A DNA stretch of 64,000 nucleotides from assembly GCA_947034895.1 (NCBI GenBank), contig OX344761.1, positions 82,725,839-82,789,838 of the forward strand, given 5' to 3'. The position numbers were made by a program, and so were the translations under genes. Shown one piece after another: positions 20,840 to 31,774 of the stretch (positions within the stretch are counted from its first letter, which is position 1; each line of letters begins with the position of its first letter). Origin of the DNA: Rhytidiadelphus loreus. Lineage: Eukaryota; Streptophyta; Bryopsida; Hypnales; Hylocomiaceae. The notes beneath the pieces were generated by a model. It did not search any database and was not told where the DNA came from. It worked only from the letters and a program-made list of their open reading frames with translations.

Positions 20840-23745
20840 ATTGGAGGTATTTATGGTAGGAAATTCTTGAAATTGGATTGAGTTTCCGAGTATATTTCCA
20901 ACTAATATTGCAAATACTCTGATTAGAATGATATCAAATCTTTGTGGTACACATCCAACCCTCAAGATTCTTGATCTAATAGGATTTAAGTTCCTGAAAG
21001 ATTTGCCAAGCAAAATTGCGTCAAAGAAGAATCTATTGAGACTAAATTTGAGTGGATGTTCAAGCCTGGTGGCCTTGCCAAAGGAAGTGGGGAACTTGTC
21101 TTCTTTGACCACTCTAGATTTGAATTCGTGTTCAAGCTTGATGGTCTTGCCAAATGAAGTGGGGACCTTGTCTTCTTTGACCACTCTAGATTTGAGTGGG
21201 TGTTCAAGCTTGGTGGCCTTGCCAAAGGAAATGGGGACCTTGTCTTCTTTGACCACTCTAGATTTGAGTTGGTGTTCAATCTTGGTGGCCTTGCCAAAGG
21301 AAGTGGGGAACTTGTCTTCTTTAACCACTCTAGATTTGAATTGGTGTTCAAGCTTGGTGGCCTTGCCAAAGGAAGTGGGGAACTTGTCTTCTTTGACCAC
21401 TCTAGATTTGAATTCGTGTTCAAGCTTGATGGTCTTGCCAAACGAAATGGGGAACTTGTCTTCTTTGACCACTCTAGATTTGAGTGGGTGTTCAAGCTTG
21501 GTCGCCTTGGCAAATGAAGTGGGTAACTTGTCTTCTTTGACCAATCTAAAACTGAGTGGGTGTTCAAGCTTGGTGGCCTTGCCAAATGAAGTCGGGAACT
21601 TGTCTTCTTTCACCACTCTAGATTTGAGTGGGTGTTCAAGCTTGGTGGCCTTGCCAAAGGAAGTGGGGAACTTCTCTTCTTTGACCACTCTAGATTTGAA
21701 TTGGTGTTCAAGCTTGGTGGTCTTGCCAAAGGAAGTGGGGAAATTGTCTTCTTTAACCACTCTAGATTTGAGTGGGTGTTCAAGCTTGGTAGCCTTGCCA
21801 AAGGAAGTGGGGAACTTGTCTTCTTTGACCACTCTAGATTTGAGTGGGTGTTCAAGGTTGGTGGCCTTGCCAAAGGAAATGGGGAACTTGTCTTCTTTGA
21901 CCACTCTATATTTTAGTTGGTGTTTAAGCTTCATGACCTTGCTAAGGGAAGTGGGGAAATTGTCTTCTTTGACCACTCTAGATTTCAGTGAGTGTGAAAG
22001 CTTGGTGGCCTTGCCAAAGGAAGTGAAGAACTTGTCTTCTATAACCACTCTAGATTTGAGTGAGTGTTCAAGTTTGGTCGCCTTGCCAAAGGAAGAGGGG
22101 AACTTGTCTTCTTTGACCACTCCAGATTTGAGAAGGTGTTCAAGCCTGGTTACCTTGCCAAATGAAGTGGGGAACTTGTCTTCTTTGACCACTCTAGATT
22201 TGAGTAGGTGTTCAAGCATGGTGGCCTTGCCAAAGGAAGTGGGGAACTTGTCTTCTTTGACCACTCTAGATATGAGTGAGTGCTCATGCTTAGTCGCCTT
22301 GCCAAAGGAAGTGAGGAACTTGTCTTCTTTGACCACTCTAGATTTGAGTGGGTGTTCAAGCTTGGTGGCCTTGCCAAAGGAAGTGGGTAACTTGTCTTCT
22401 TTGACCACTCTAGATTTGAGAAGGTGTTCAAGCTTGGGGGTCTTGCCAAAGGAAGTGGGGAACTTGTCTTCTTTGACCACTCTAGATTTGAGTGGGTGTT
22501 CAAGCTTGGTGGCCTTGCCAAAGGAAGTGGGGAACTTGTCTATTTTGACCACTCTAGATTTGAGTGAGTGTTCAATTTTGGTCGCCTTGCCAAAGGAAGT
22601 GGGGAACTTGTCTTGTTTGACCACTTTAGATTTGAGTGGGTGTTCAAGCTTGGTGGCCTTGCCAAAGGGAGTGGGGAACTTGTCTTCTTTCACCACTCTA
22701 GATTTGAGTTGGTGTTCAAGCTTGGTGGCCTTGCCAAAGGAAGTGGGGAACTTGTCTTGTTTGACCACTCTAGATTTGAATAGGTGTTTAAGCTTGGTGG
22801 CCTTGCTAAATGAAGTCGGGAACATGTCTTCTTTGACCACTTGTAATTTGACTGAGTGTTCAAGCTTGGTGGCCTTGCCAAAGGAAGTGGGAAACTTGTC
22901 TTCTTTGACCACTCTAGATTTGAGTGAGTGTTTATGGTTGGTGGCCTTGCCAAAGGAACTGGGGAACTTGTCTTCTTTGACCACTCTAGATTTGAGTAGG
23001 TGTTCAAGCTTGGTTGTCTTGCCAAAGGAAGTAGGGAACTTGTCTTCTTTGACCACTCTAGATTTGAGAAGGTGTTCAAGCTTGGTGGCCTTGCCAAAGG
23101 AAGTGGGTAACTTGTCTTCTTTGACCACTCTAGATTTGATTAGTTGTTCAAGCGTGGTGGTCTTGCCAAAAGAATTGGGGAACTTGTCTTTTTGACCACT
23201 CTAGATTTGGGAAGGTGTTCAAGGTTGGTGGCCTTGCCAAAGGAAGTGGGGAACTTGTCTTCTTTGACTTCTCTCGATTTGAGCGAGTGTTCAAGTTTGG
23301 TGAGCTTGCCAAAAGAAGGAGGGAACTTGTCTTCTTTGACTTCTTTTGATTTGAAGAAGTGGTCAAGGTTGGTAGCCTTGCTAGAGGAAGTGGGGAACTT
23401 GTCTTCCTTAACCATTCTTAAATTGAACGAGTGTTTAAGCTTAGTGGCCTTGCCAGAGGAAGTGGCGTACTTGTATTCTTTGACCACTCTTGATTTTAAA
23501 AGGTGTTGAAGCCTAGTGGCCTTATTAGAAGAAGTGAGGAGCTTGCCTTCTTTGATTATTCTCAATTTGAGCAAGTCTTCGAGCTTAGCAGCTTTGCCAA
23601 AGGAAGTGGGGAACTGATATTCCTTATCTTCTTTAGATTTAGGCGAGTGTTCAAAGTTGGTGGCCTTGCCAAAGGAAGAGGGGAAGTTTTGTTCTTTGAG
23701 TACTCTTGATTTGAGTGAGTGTTCAAGCTTTGTGGCAAGTTAGGA
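20840..23745 (+). pseudogene. LRR exon of a plant resistance-type gene, decayed 3' end
   Basis: Coding similarity starts before the first Met at 20928: the frame is open from about 20868 and reads EFPSIFPTNIANTL, then CGTHPTLKILDL. It continues through about 30 LRRs of exactly 24 residues (72 bp), consensus SSLTTLDLSGCSSLVALPKEVGNL with L, C and P positions fixed. One base is missing near 23189, which ends the 755-residue frame at 23195. Similar repeats continue in other frames to about 23745, so the 3' part is degenerate. No TIR or NB-ARC region is present; the CACTA terminus at 20839 lies directly upstream and probably separated this exon from the rest of the gene. LRR arrays of NBS-LRR proteins act in intracellular pathogen recognition. 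The 764-residue minus-strand ORF is a shadow of the 72-bp period. Confidence 0.75.
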
Positions 23746-24273
23746 TTAATCTATTCTCTCTGTAGTAGCTAAAGTAATGACGACTAATTACAATCATTTT
23801 GTATTTTGGACTTGTATGACTAGAGGCCATGTTTAGGGTTCAAAACATGTTTTAAAACGTTTCAACAAAATCTATTTTGTAAATTTTAGTATTCATTTTA
23901 TGTTCCACCTAGCCCATTACAGTAAAAAATGGTTTAGGTTGCAATATAATAAAAGATAGTTGACTTTATAGAGTCAAGTTTCTCTTACTTCATTCTTTTG
24001 AGTTAGACATATCTAACTACAAATTCATATGTTCTTTAACCCCTAAACGTCAGAGACTATGTTTTCACCAAATCTGTTCTAAAATTACCCTTGCATTTAC
24101 AAGCACCAAATTTTAGATGTAAAACATTTCTAGACAAATATAACTATAGGATATTGTATTAAAATAGTTAGATAAGATGTGGAAAAAAATTCAGAATTTT
24201 CCACTGTATAGATTGCAAGATATTGTCGTTTGAAATGACAAAAATCCTTTTTTTGGCCTTGTGAAAATATGGG
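23746..24273. other. AT-rich stretch, nothing recognised
   Basis: No coding segment or repeat is supported here. Confidence 0.5.
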
Positions 24274-24650
24274 TGTGAGTGTTTTGATCTCCACCCTTGA
24301 GACCAACAAGCACAACCAAGTTCTATTGAACTGATTTCTATGGGTGACTTGGTTTATAACAATGAGTTGCCTTCCAAGCAATGGAGCTTTTTGTTAATGA
24401 TTTCTACCTAACTTCCCTAATGGCAATGGCTTGTCAAATCAAGCCAAATTAATTCCTAAGATTTGTTTTGGCTATGTCAACCAAAAAATTACTCAAGGTT
24501 GATGAAATTGGCCAAGTAGAAAAGTTAAATAGCCTAAATTGTTCGGTTAATTTTACCCTTTCCATAATGATAAAAAAAGTTGAATGTCGTATGCGTAATC
24601 TAGATGTAAGTATCTTTAATACAACAAATGTATTAAGATGACTCAAATTA
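24274..24650 (-). mobile_element. 3' end of LTR copy D (truncated)
   Basis: It starts (plus strand) TGTGAGTGTTTTGATCTCCA, matching the ends of A, B and E. Shared landmarks follow in the same order: 'ccacccttgag', 'aagttcta', 'ccttccaagcaatgga' (about 24370) and 'accctttccataatg' near 24560, followed by 'aaaaaagttgaatg'. Similarity is lost near 24620-24660, so the copy is truncated or interrupted by the next element. Confidence 0.65.
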
Positions 24651-25800
24651 TTGTCCTAGGAGATTCTGGATGTTGTCTTGATTTTAGATTTTCGGAACTT
24701 GGATTGACTAAAATTTGACCATCTGGTGTATGATCCATTCAACTTGCAAACTACTTTCCGGAACTACTTTATTTCCAGATTCTCATCCGAACCCAACTTG
24801 TTTCTGATTTCCAATCCAACTGTCCGACACATCGGTTTTTGGTACCTCTGTTTTACCCTCAGAGGGTCCTCACTTGCTCTTTCCGAGGGGTAGGGAACTT
24901 CACCACTCTAGATCCTCACACAAAAACTCTTCTCTCAAACAAACAAAATACATCCCAAGAAGATTACTAGTTGAATAGAGAGAGTGACACCTTCACAGCT
25001 TTCCGGATTGCTCACCCGGAAAGTAGGTTACACAGGGACGCACAAAATTCTCTTTACTACAACGACGGATTGTTGACTTCCGGAACTAAAGGAATGACTT
25101 CCTAGCTTTCGACCACTCTTGAGATTGGCAGACCTTCCAGTGGTTGGAAATATTCCCCTTGGCAGCTATTGACCTCGGTAGGTGTTTATTTATTCACCCT
25201 TGGTAAATTAGTGTCGTGTACCAAAATGAAGAATGTAGGTTTGTTAGGAAGAAAATAGGAACAATTTGGGAGTATTAGCAAAAAATTTCGTTGATCAAAT
25301 GGATAATTTAGGAATATTTCCATATTTAACATTTCATTACTACGAGGATAATAGTAAAAAGATAAAAAGGTTAAAAATGGGAATTAAGTTTCCTAGTCAT
25401 AACCGGAAACCGGAACCAAATCCGAATCTATCAGATGAAGAAGCGGATACTAAACCAACCGGATATCGATGGTAGACTCCTACCAGAGAATAACGGAACC
25501 CTATCGGGTTCCTATTTGATAGACTAGAGTCTATCGGCCCGACCGGAGGAGTAGTGAGACCATTCAAACGTGTCGGATCCTCCTTCTTAATGACGGAAAT
25601 GGCTATCTTCCAATGGCAGGGCTGTTCCCAGGAAACAAGTTAGGGTTAGCTAATTTTACTTAACTTCTAGTTTAGTAAACTAGAAGTATCTTTCCGAGCA
25701 CTCATAGTGGGTTTTGTGCTTAAAGGAGTAGAGAATTGATTTTCCACATCTATAGGAGAGGAAAGGGATCCGCTAGTCTACAACTTGTAGTAATCATCTG
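24651..25800 (+). other. Possible 5' LTR or leader of the gag-like unit
   Basis: This is a stretch rich in CCGGA words without a gene. It ends ...GTAGTAATCATC just before the primer-binding-site-like sequence. I could not find a matching second LTR, so the assignment rests on position. CAGGGCTGTTCCC at about 25619 resembles the termini at 3776 and 16967. Confidence 0.3.
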
Positions 25801-25819
25801 TTGGCGCGACTGAAGGACC
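25801..25819 (+). other. Candidate primer binding site (tRNA-Arg-like)
   Basis: TTGGCGCGACTGAAGGACC begins with TGGCGCGACTG, as expected for complementarity to a tRNA 3' end (...CAGTCGCGCCA) of the tRNA-Arg type used by some Ty3/Gypsy (Tat/Ogre) elements. It lies 26 bp upstream of the first ATG of the gag-like frame. Confidence 0.4.
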
Positions 25820-25844
25820 TGCATCTGTGAGCGATCTCGTAGCG

Positions 25845-27122
25845 ATGGTGAAGGTGGAAGGAATTGGTTCTGCTCCTCTGAAGATCAAGATGGTCTATCC
25901 GGCCATACCTAAGAATGAGGGAAAGCGGAAGCAGTTGGAGGAGGATCTGGGCCAGCTAGGATGCTTGGGATTTTTGCACCAACCCTAGAGTTTGAAGAAT
26001 GAGGAGATGATCCTGGAGCTAATGGGGGCGCAATCAAATGAGTGGGCGAAGACCAACCGTGCTCTTCCGGCTAAGTGGACGATTGAAACCTGGAAGAAGG
26101 TTTACGACTTTCTGCGCACCGGAGATGGGATGGCTTCCCGAACCGATAAGTTCACGAAGGATAAGTTTTTGAACCCGCCAAACCCTAAAGATGGTTATAC
26201 AGTTGCAGACTGTAAGGTAGGGAGAGATAGGAGATTGCTAGAGTTCATAACCCCAATTCTGTATTCGGAACGACCAAACCGGATTATAGTGACTTGGGCA
26301 AATACGATATTTGGAGCACTGAGTGGAAAGAGGAAAGTCTTCTAGGGAGGAATAGTAAAGGATCTGGTAGGGAAAATGTTTAGTTTCCTAGGCAACACCA
26401 AGGGTACCTCTATTGGACCTTTCCTTTTTCATTTGTATAATTATTTGGGGACGCTCAGAAGTCAGGAGAGAACCGTGTATAAGGCGGCAACCACTTTAGT
26501 AAAACTGAATCTTTCTCCACTCCGAGAGCGTGACGAAGAGGAGAGGAAGAAAGGACCGGATGAGGATTCCGAAAAGACCTCGTCGGAGAGGAAGAAAGGG
26601 TCATCCGAGAGAAAAGAAAGGTCAGGGAGGATCCCAACATCCATGAAGAAGAAAGGTCCCAAGAGTGACAAGAGAGATTCGGCTGAACCGGAAGTGCAAG
26701 GAGTCAACTCATTGGGGAAGATTATCTCGGATCTTGAGGTAATCCGAGAGGAGGTAGATACAAAAAGAAGAGTAGTTAGGAATGTCTATAAATTGCTTGG
26801 TGGGATTTCCATGTCTGAGTTAGCAGAAAAGATTGAAGGTTTGATCCGAGATTTGGTTACCCGGAAGTCGGAAATCCGGATCCAGGAACTGACCGATAGG
26901 AACAAGGATCTTCATTGGCAGTTAGAGAAGAGTTTGGAGAAGAGTAAGGAAGTGAGGGAACTTTCTTTAGAGTTTGAGGAAACCCTCAAGAGGGTTAGAA
27001 GCTTTGTTTCCCATTCTGGGGACGTGTTGAACAAAGCCAAGCTTTATGATGAGGAAATCCACAAGCTTAGTGATGAAGCAGCAGCCAAGGCGGTTATGGT
27101 GTTAGCAGAGTACTTAGAGTAG
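25845..27122 (+). pseudogene. Gag/ORF1-like protein with in-frame TAG codons
   Basis: One reading frame starts at ATG 25845 (MVKVEGIGSAPLKIKM) and is interrupted by TAG at 25986-25988 and 26343-26345, ending at TAG 27120-27122. Coding character continues across each stop. The N-terminal part is globular (KWTIETWKKVYDFLR, CKVGRDRRLLEFI) and loosely recalls the EPWT...YVDWC domain of the genes at 4-16 kb. A KKG/ERK-rich linker and a coiled coil follow (about 26700-27110). The order of globular domain, charged linker and coiled coil is the same as in that family. I infer a retrotransposon gag-like or ORF1 product, now decayed. No protease, RT or integrase follows in the window. Confidence 0.5.
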
Positions 27123-27325
27123 GTGGAGAAGTTTATGTACGAGATCCGGGATAGTCTTTAGTAAGCTGGGTACTTTCCGGGATTTGACAAAGAGGAAGCA
27201 ACACCAATACGGCCCAAACTGGATATGCCTCCTCCCTCACCAGTAAAACCGAAGGAGTGTTTAGATGCAGAGAAGACGTCCTCTAAGAGTTCCCCCTACG
27301 TAAGAAAGAGACGAGATCGGGGTCT

Positions 27326-27751
27326 GTGCTCAGATCCGGTTCAAAGGAGCGAATCCGGAAGTCAGAGTCAGGACTAGGAACGCCTCAGAGTAAAGGTTCT
27401 AAGCCTTCTCCCAATACTCCTAGCATTACCAAGAAGAAGAGTACTTCCAAGCGGAATAGAGAAGAGTCACCAGAGAAGGTACAATCTGAAGAGGACGAAT
27501 CGCCCGAGGTCTCAGCGAAGGAGGAGAGTGAGTCAAAATCAGAGTCCGGGTCTACAACTGGATCAGAATCCGGTTTCGAAGAGGATTCGGATGCTATGAT
27601 GATTTCTCCCACGAGTTTCAAGGAAAAGACTCCAACTTCATCAAAGGGTAAAGTGGCCAAGGGAAAGCCACTAACCAACAGGAAGTAACCGCCAAGGAAA
27701 GGGGTCGTGAAATCCGAGGAACCTTCTCCAAAACGGGCAAAGAAGTAGTAA
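27326..27751 (+). pseudogene. Ser/Glu/Lys-rich tail segment
   Basis: An open segment in another frame, rich in Ser, Glu and Lys (EESPEKVQSEEDESPEV, SGSTTGSESG), runs to TAA at 27688. A continuing basic segment (PRKGVVKSEEPSPKRAKK) runs to about 27750. It is probably the C-terminal part of the preceding gag-like product after a frameshift. Acidic Ser-rich tails are common in chromatin-associated and structural proteins; nothing more specific can be said. Confidence 0.4.
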
Positions 27752-29175
27752 TTAGCTTTAGTCAGGTTGAGGTAGTTAGGGAAAGTTTCTTAAGTTAACT
27801 CCAACTTGGTTAGATAAAAACTTAAGTTTTTGATAGAAAGTAGACAGTTAGTTAAGTGTTTTTAGAAACATGCACTTGTAACTGCAGTTAGACTGCAGTC
27901 TTCCGGATTTTTCAAGATAGGATCCACGTTTTGCGGATCGGATCAGATGGTAGGCAAGTTAGCTTAAAAGGATAAGGAAGACAGTCACCTGTCAATCTTC
28001 TGTCCTCTGCTTTTTGATCCTTGGGGCCTTTTAGGGTTCCTAGGAGTTAGTATTTAGGGGCTGAAATTAGTTGGAAGCCCCGGGCGTTCTTACTTATGTT
28101 TTCTTCATCTTTTGCAAATTGAATTACAGAATTCCATCTCATAAATGCTGGTCTGAAAAGTCTTGGCTTTGTGGTTGGTATGCCTTATAGTACTAGTATT
28201 GTATGTGCGGATAGCTAGTCTTTGCAAAGTGTTGATAAGAAAAGGAATCCCCCGGATTCTATCTAGATCCAATTTCAAGAGTATTAGAATTTGGTTGGTA
28301 AGTCTTTGTGTATTAGGAGGAACCGAGGAAGTTCTAGCTGTTGAAGTTTCTCCAGTGTCTTTTGAGTAGGATAGCCATTCTTAGGTTGGATAAATCTTTC
28401 AAGAGTGAAGGGTGAATGCTAGTCGACGTCTGAGAGGTTCTGCTAAATCCGGAAGAGAAGAACGGGAAGATAGTTGGGATCCTCTAGTTATCAAGGTACC
28501 AGATTTGGCTCTTGGGGTTTTGATTTCCGGATAGGTCTGTCGTTGTAACAAGAGAGGATTGTAGGGATTTCTTGAGTGACCTACCAGTCTGGACTAATTT
28601 CCGGGCTGGTTGTGAGGAAGAATCCGCATCCTAGTTTTGTGTATATATCTATGTGTTGTTTTAATGAAACTTCCATCACTTTAATCTATTGAAGGGTAGG
28701 GTATACGTTTCCTTCCTCAACCCCAAGAGCGGAACCCTCTGATATAGAGGTTAAACTATTGCTATTGGTTACTTTAATTACAAGAATCACCAGATCCGGA
28801 TCCGGGAAAAGTACAGGATAACGACACTCCTCCCAAATCCGCTTCCGCGTGATGGGAGAAGGAGTTCATAATTGTGTATGAAGATGATACAGACCTATTC
28901 AATCTTTGGTTTGTGAAGTGGCAATATGGTGGTTAATTGACTTAAGAAGAGAAGGAAGTTTAGGAGGAGTAGGATAAGGAAGTGCATTCCCTAGTTTGAA
29001 AATCTGGATTCCTTTGCCTTGAGTTATTTTGTGTTTTTCCATATTTTTATACCCGGAATTTTGAGGAAACTACGAGCAAGATCCTTTGGGAACGATACAC
29101 GAGTCATTTAAGGTGTTTTACGTCAATTTAACACTTAAAAGTGGGATTTGTGCTTTCCTGTGCTATAGCAATCGG
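27752..29175. other. Non-coding flank of the gag-like unit
   Basis: It is rich in CCGGA words like 24651-25800, so it probably belongs to the same element. No terminal repeat, polymerase domain or gene could be identified. Confidence 0.35.
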
Positions 29176-29814
29176 CGATCACAACTAGGTTCTAGTTCTG
29201 TAGTAAATTTCTATCCTAAGGGGTTCCTAACATTGGTCCATTGTGCCTTCCTAACAATGGATCTTTCACTAATCTCCTAAATTGGTCTTCTAAACGTGGC
29301 CCTAGGATTGTCTATTTTCTATGCTAATTGCTATGCCATGAGGATCGGGGCTAAGGCTTCCCAAACTTAACCTATCATGTCATGCCATTTCTAAAAACCT
29401 AAAGCTCGCCTAATTTGGACACTTTGGTGAAAAGCTATGGTTGGATGAAGTTTTGTCCGTTTGGCCCTCCAACTTCATCCACGGGTTTCTAAGGGCTCCT
29501 AATTCTAAATGGGGGTGAGATTTGACCTACAGACTTGAATTCCTATGACCTAGCTAATTCCCAAGTTTCGGCTTGGATGGAGGAAAACTCCCAAGTTTCA
29601 TCCAATTTGGCTCTAAACTTCATCCGTTGATATCTTCTATGTCCTAACTCTGATTTCTACGTGTCTTATGTTTTCGGAAACCCCTTGACCTTTACTATAA
29701 GAGTACTCACTCAAATTGTACCTGACCTATCTCCTATTAGTACCTAGCTCTCGGCTATAATTTGACAATTGGCCCCTAATGGGCTAGTTTAAGGAGGGGA
29801 GGTTAAGGTCTTAC

Positions 29815-29865
29815 CCTAGCATGGAGGTCCATGATTAAGTTGGTCAAATCTCCCTCTTCTACCAT
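29815..29865 (-). CDS. Coding mini-exon inside LTR copy C
   Basis: Seventeen codons, MVEEGDLTNLIMDLHAR, run from ATG at 29865 to donor AGG|GTAAGA. The length is a multiple of three. Position and acidic character match the mini-exons of A, B and E; the sequence is otherwise diverged. Confidence 0.5.
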
Positions 29866-30483
29866 TGCAAGTTGTCCGGGTGGTCTTGTGTATTTCTTGG
29901 CAAAATCTTCATAGTCACGAAAGAAGTATGTAATCTTCTTTTAGTTTCTCGTTCTCTTCCTTTTCTTTCCACCTCAACCCTCATGCCCCATTAAGTAGGG
30001 TTAGTTGGAGTTTCATCTACCTACTTAGTGAGTCACGAATGCAAGCTAACTACCACTTACGCCCAACCTAACTTTCATACGCGTCAACTTACCCTAATGG
30101 TGGAGGAAGATTCTCTTCCTATCTTCTTCTATGGTCCCCTTTCCCTATCTAAGCTTCCTCTCTTACTTTTCTTTTGGCATTTGAAGTTGGCTTCGCGTAG
30201 TGATGTTGTTGGAAGGTGGTGAGATTGAGGAAATTTATATAGTAGAGGTGTCTTTTTCCCCCTTCCTTAGTTCCTCATTCTATCTTCTATGCTAAGTGTA
30301 TTTCTACTCTTTAGGGAATGGACTACCTTGCGTAACTTATTGCTACCTTAACCCCTATTCTAGACTATTATACTCTATTCTCTAACTCCTATCTTCCTAT
30401 GGTTTCTCGTCTTCTTCCTATGTTTTGCTTGGATGGACATTAAGTTAATTTAAAAAGAAAATTACCAAAGGAACGAACTAAGG

Positions 30484-30930
30484 CCCAAAGGCTCACTAGC
30501 TGTTGAAGCAGGCCGAGAGGTTCCTTGGCTACTGGGGCAGGCCAAGAGGCTCCCTGGTTGGCAGGGGGTTAAGGCTCCCAGTTGGCAGGGGGTTGAGGCT
30601 CTTGGCTAACTGGGTGGCTGAAGCCCCTGGTTGGGGTCGAGGTTCCTAGCTGATTGGGGTAAGTCCTAGCTAGGTGGCCAAAGCCCCTAACTGGGGTCAA
30701 GGCTTCTAGCTGGCTGGGGTAAGTCTTGGCTGGTTGGAGGTCGAGGCTCTTGGCTAGCTAGGTAGCCGAAGCCTTTGGCTGGCTAGCGTCAAGGCTCTTA
30801 GTTGGCTGGGGTAAGCCCAAAAGGCTCTCGATCACTGGGGCGGCCCAAGAGGTTCTCAGTCACTAGACAGGCCGTTGAGGCTCCCAACCGCTAGGGTAGG
30901 CCCAAGAGGCTCCCGGTCGCTAGGTAGTTA
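30484..30930 (-). repeat. Minisatellite in LTR copy C
   Basis: More than ten degenerate units of about 30-45 bp are built on 'ggctggggtaag', 'aggctcttggct' and 'caagaggctccc'. It occupies the leader position where A, B and E carry other arrays. Confidence 0.75.
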
Positions 30931-31766
30931 GAAGAAAACCTAAGAAGGAAAGAACAATAGTGAAGAAGTAAATTGTGGAAAAGCAGGATACCATCGAATC
31001 TTCCCAAGGAGGATTAGGGTACGAGGGTCAAGACACTCTTCCAACCACTGCTCTGAATGTTGCATAATTTTTGGACACTAAACTTTGACCTATCTCCAAC
31101 GCGTTTTGGAGACTAAACTTTGGAGTGAACCCCCTTGGTACCGCTAGGACAAGTTGTTCAATTGGTTTTAACACCAAATTTAGGACATCCCCGTGGCCCT
31201 TGGTATCCAAAGCTCCACCGTCTAAAGAATTTAACACACAATCTAGGATTTGAACTGACTAAAAATGGTAGAGTTTTGTCACCCACAAGGGGACCATTCC
31301 ACTCTTTTCCTAACGAGAATACAATGGACTACACTTGACACAAAGCATGGAACTTGGGTTAGTGACAAGGACGAAAGTGACTCGTAATTAGTAGCATGGG
31401 ATTAGTATGTAGATGGCAAAGAAAACATGGAACTAGAGGCCCTTCAAAGCGGCATCACCAAGGTACGGTGAAGGGTAAACTCTAGGGTTAGTACAATGTC
31501 AAAACTCAATGACAAGATCAATAACTAACTCAAACACAACACTTGTAGCAAGAAAGTACAAACACTCGAGCCCAAAGTAACAACAAGGGGTAGAGGGACC
31601 CCCAAAGTCCTCTACACTCCTTGGAAAACACCAACAATGACTCAAAAAAGAGCCTAAAAACACTTGCTCAAGGGTTTTGGCCAAAATGGCCCAAATCTCC
31701 ATACAAAGTGAGACCAATGGTTCCAAATACAAGAAAAAAGGGTGTTTTGGAAGGGAGAAGGGTCCC

Positions 31767-31774
31767 CTTTTATA
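31767..31774 (-). promoter_or_regulatory. TATA box of LTR copy C
   Basis: TATAAAAG on the minus strand (GAAGAGTATAAAAGGGGACC), followed by the transcribed leader. Confidence 0.55.

Noticed and set aside
20834..23128. 764-residue minus-strand ORF opposite the LRR array
   Set aside because: It is a shadow: a 72-bp repeat unit without stops in that frame stays open throughout. The peptide (FGKATKLEHPLKSRVVKEDK-like) shows no independent support, while the plus frame gives canonical LRRs.
26455..26707. Minus-strand ORFs opposite the gag-like frame
   Set aside because: Shadows of the Ser/Lys/Glu-rich plus-strand coding sequence.
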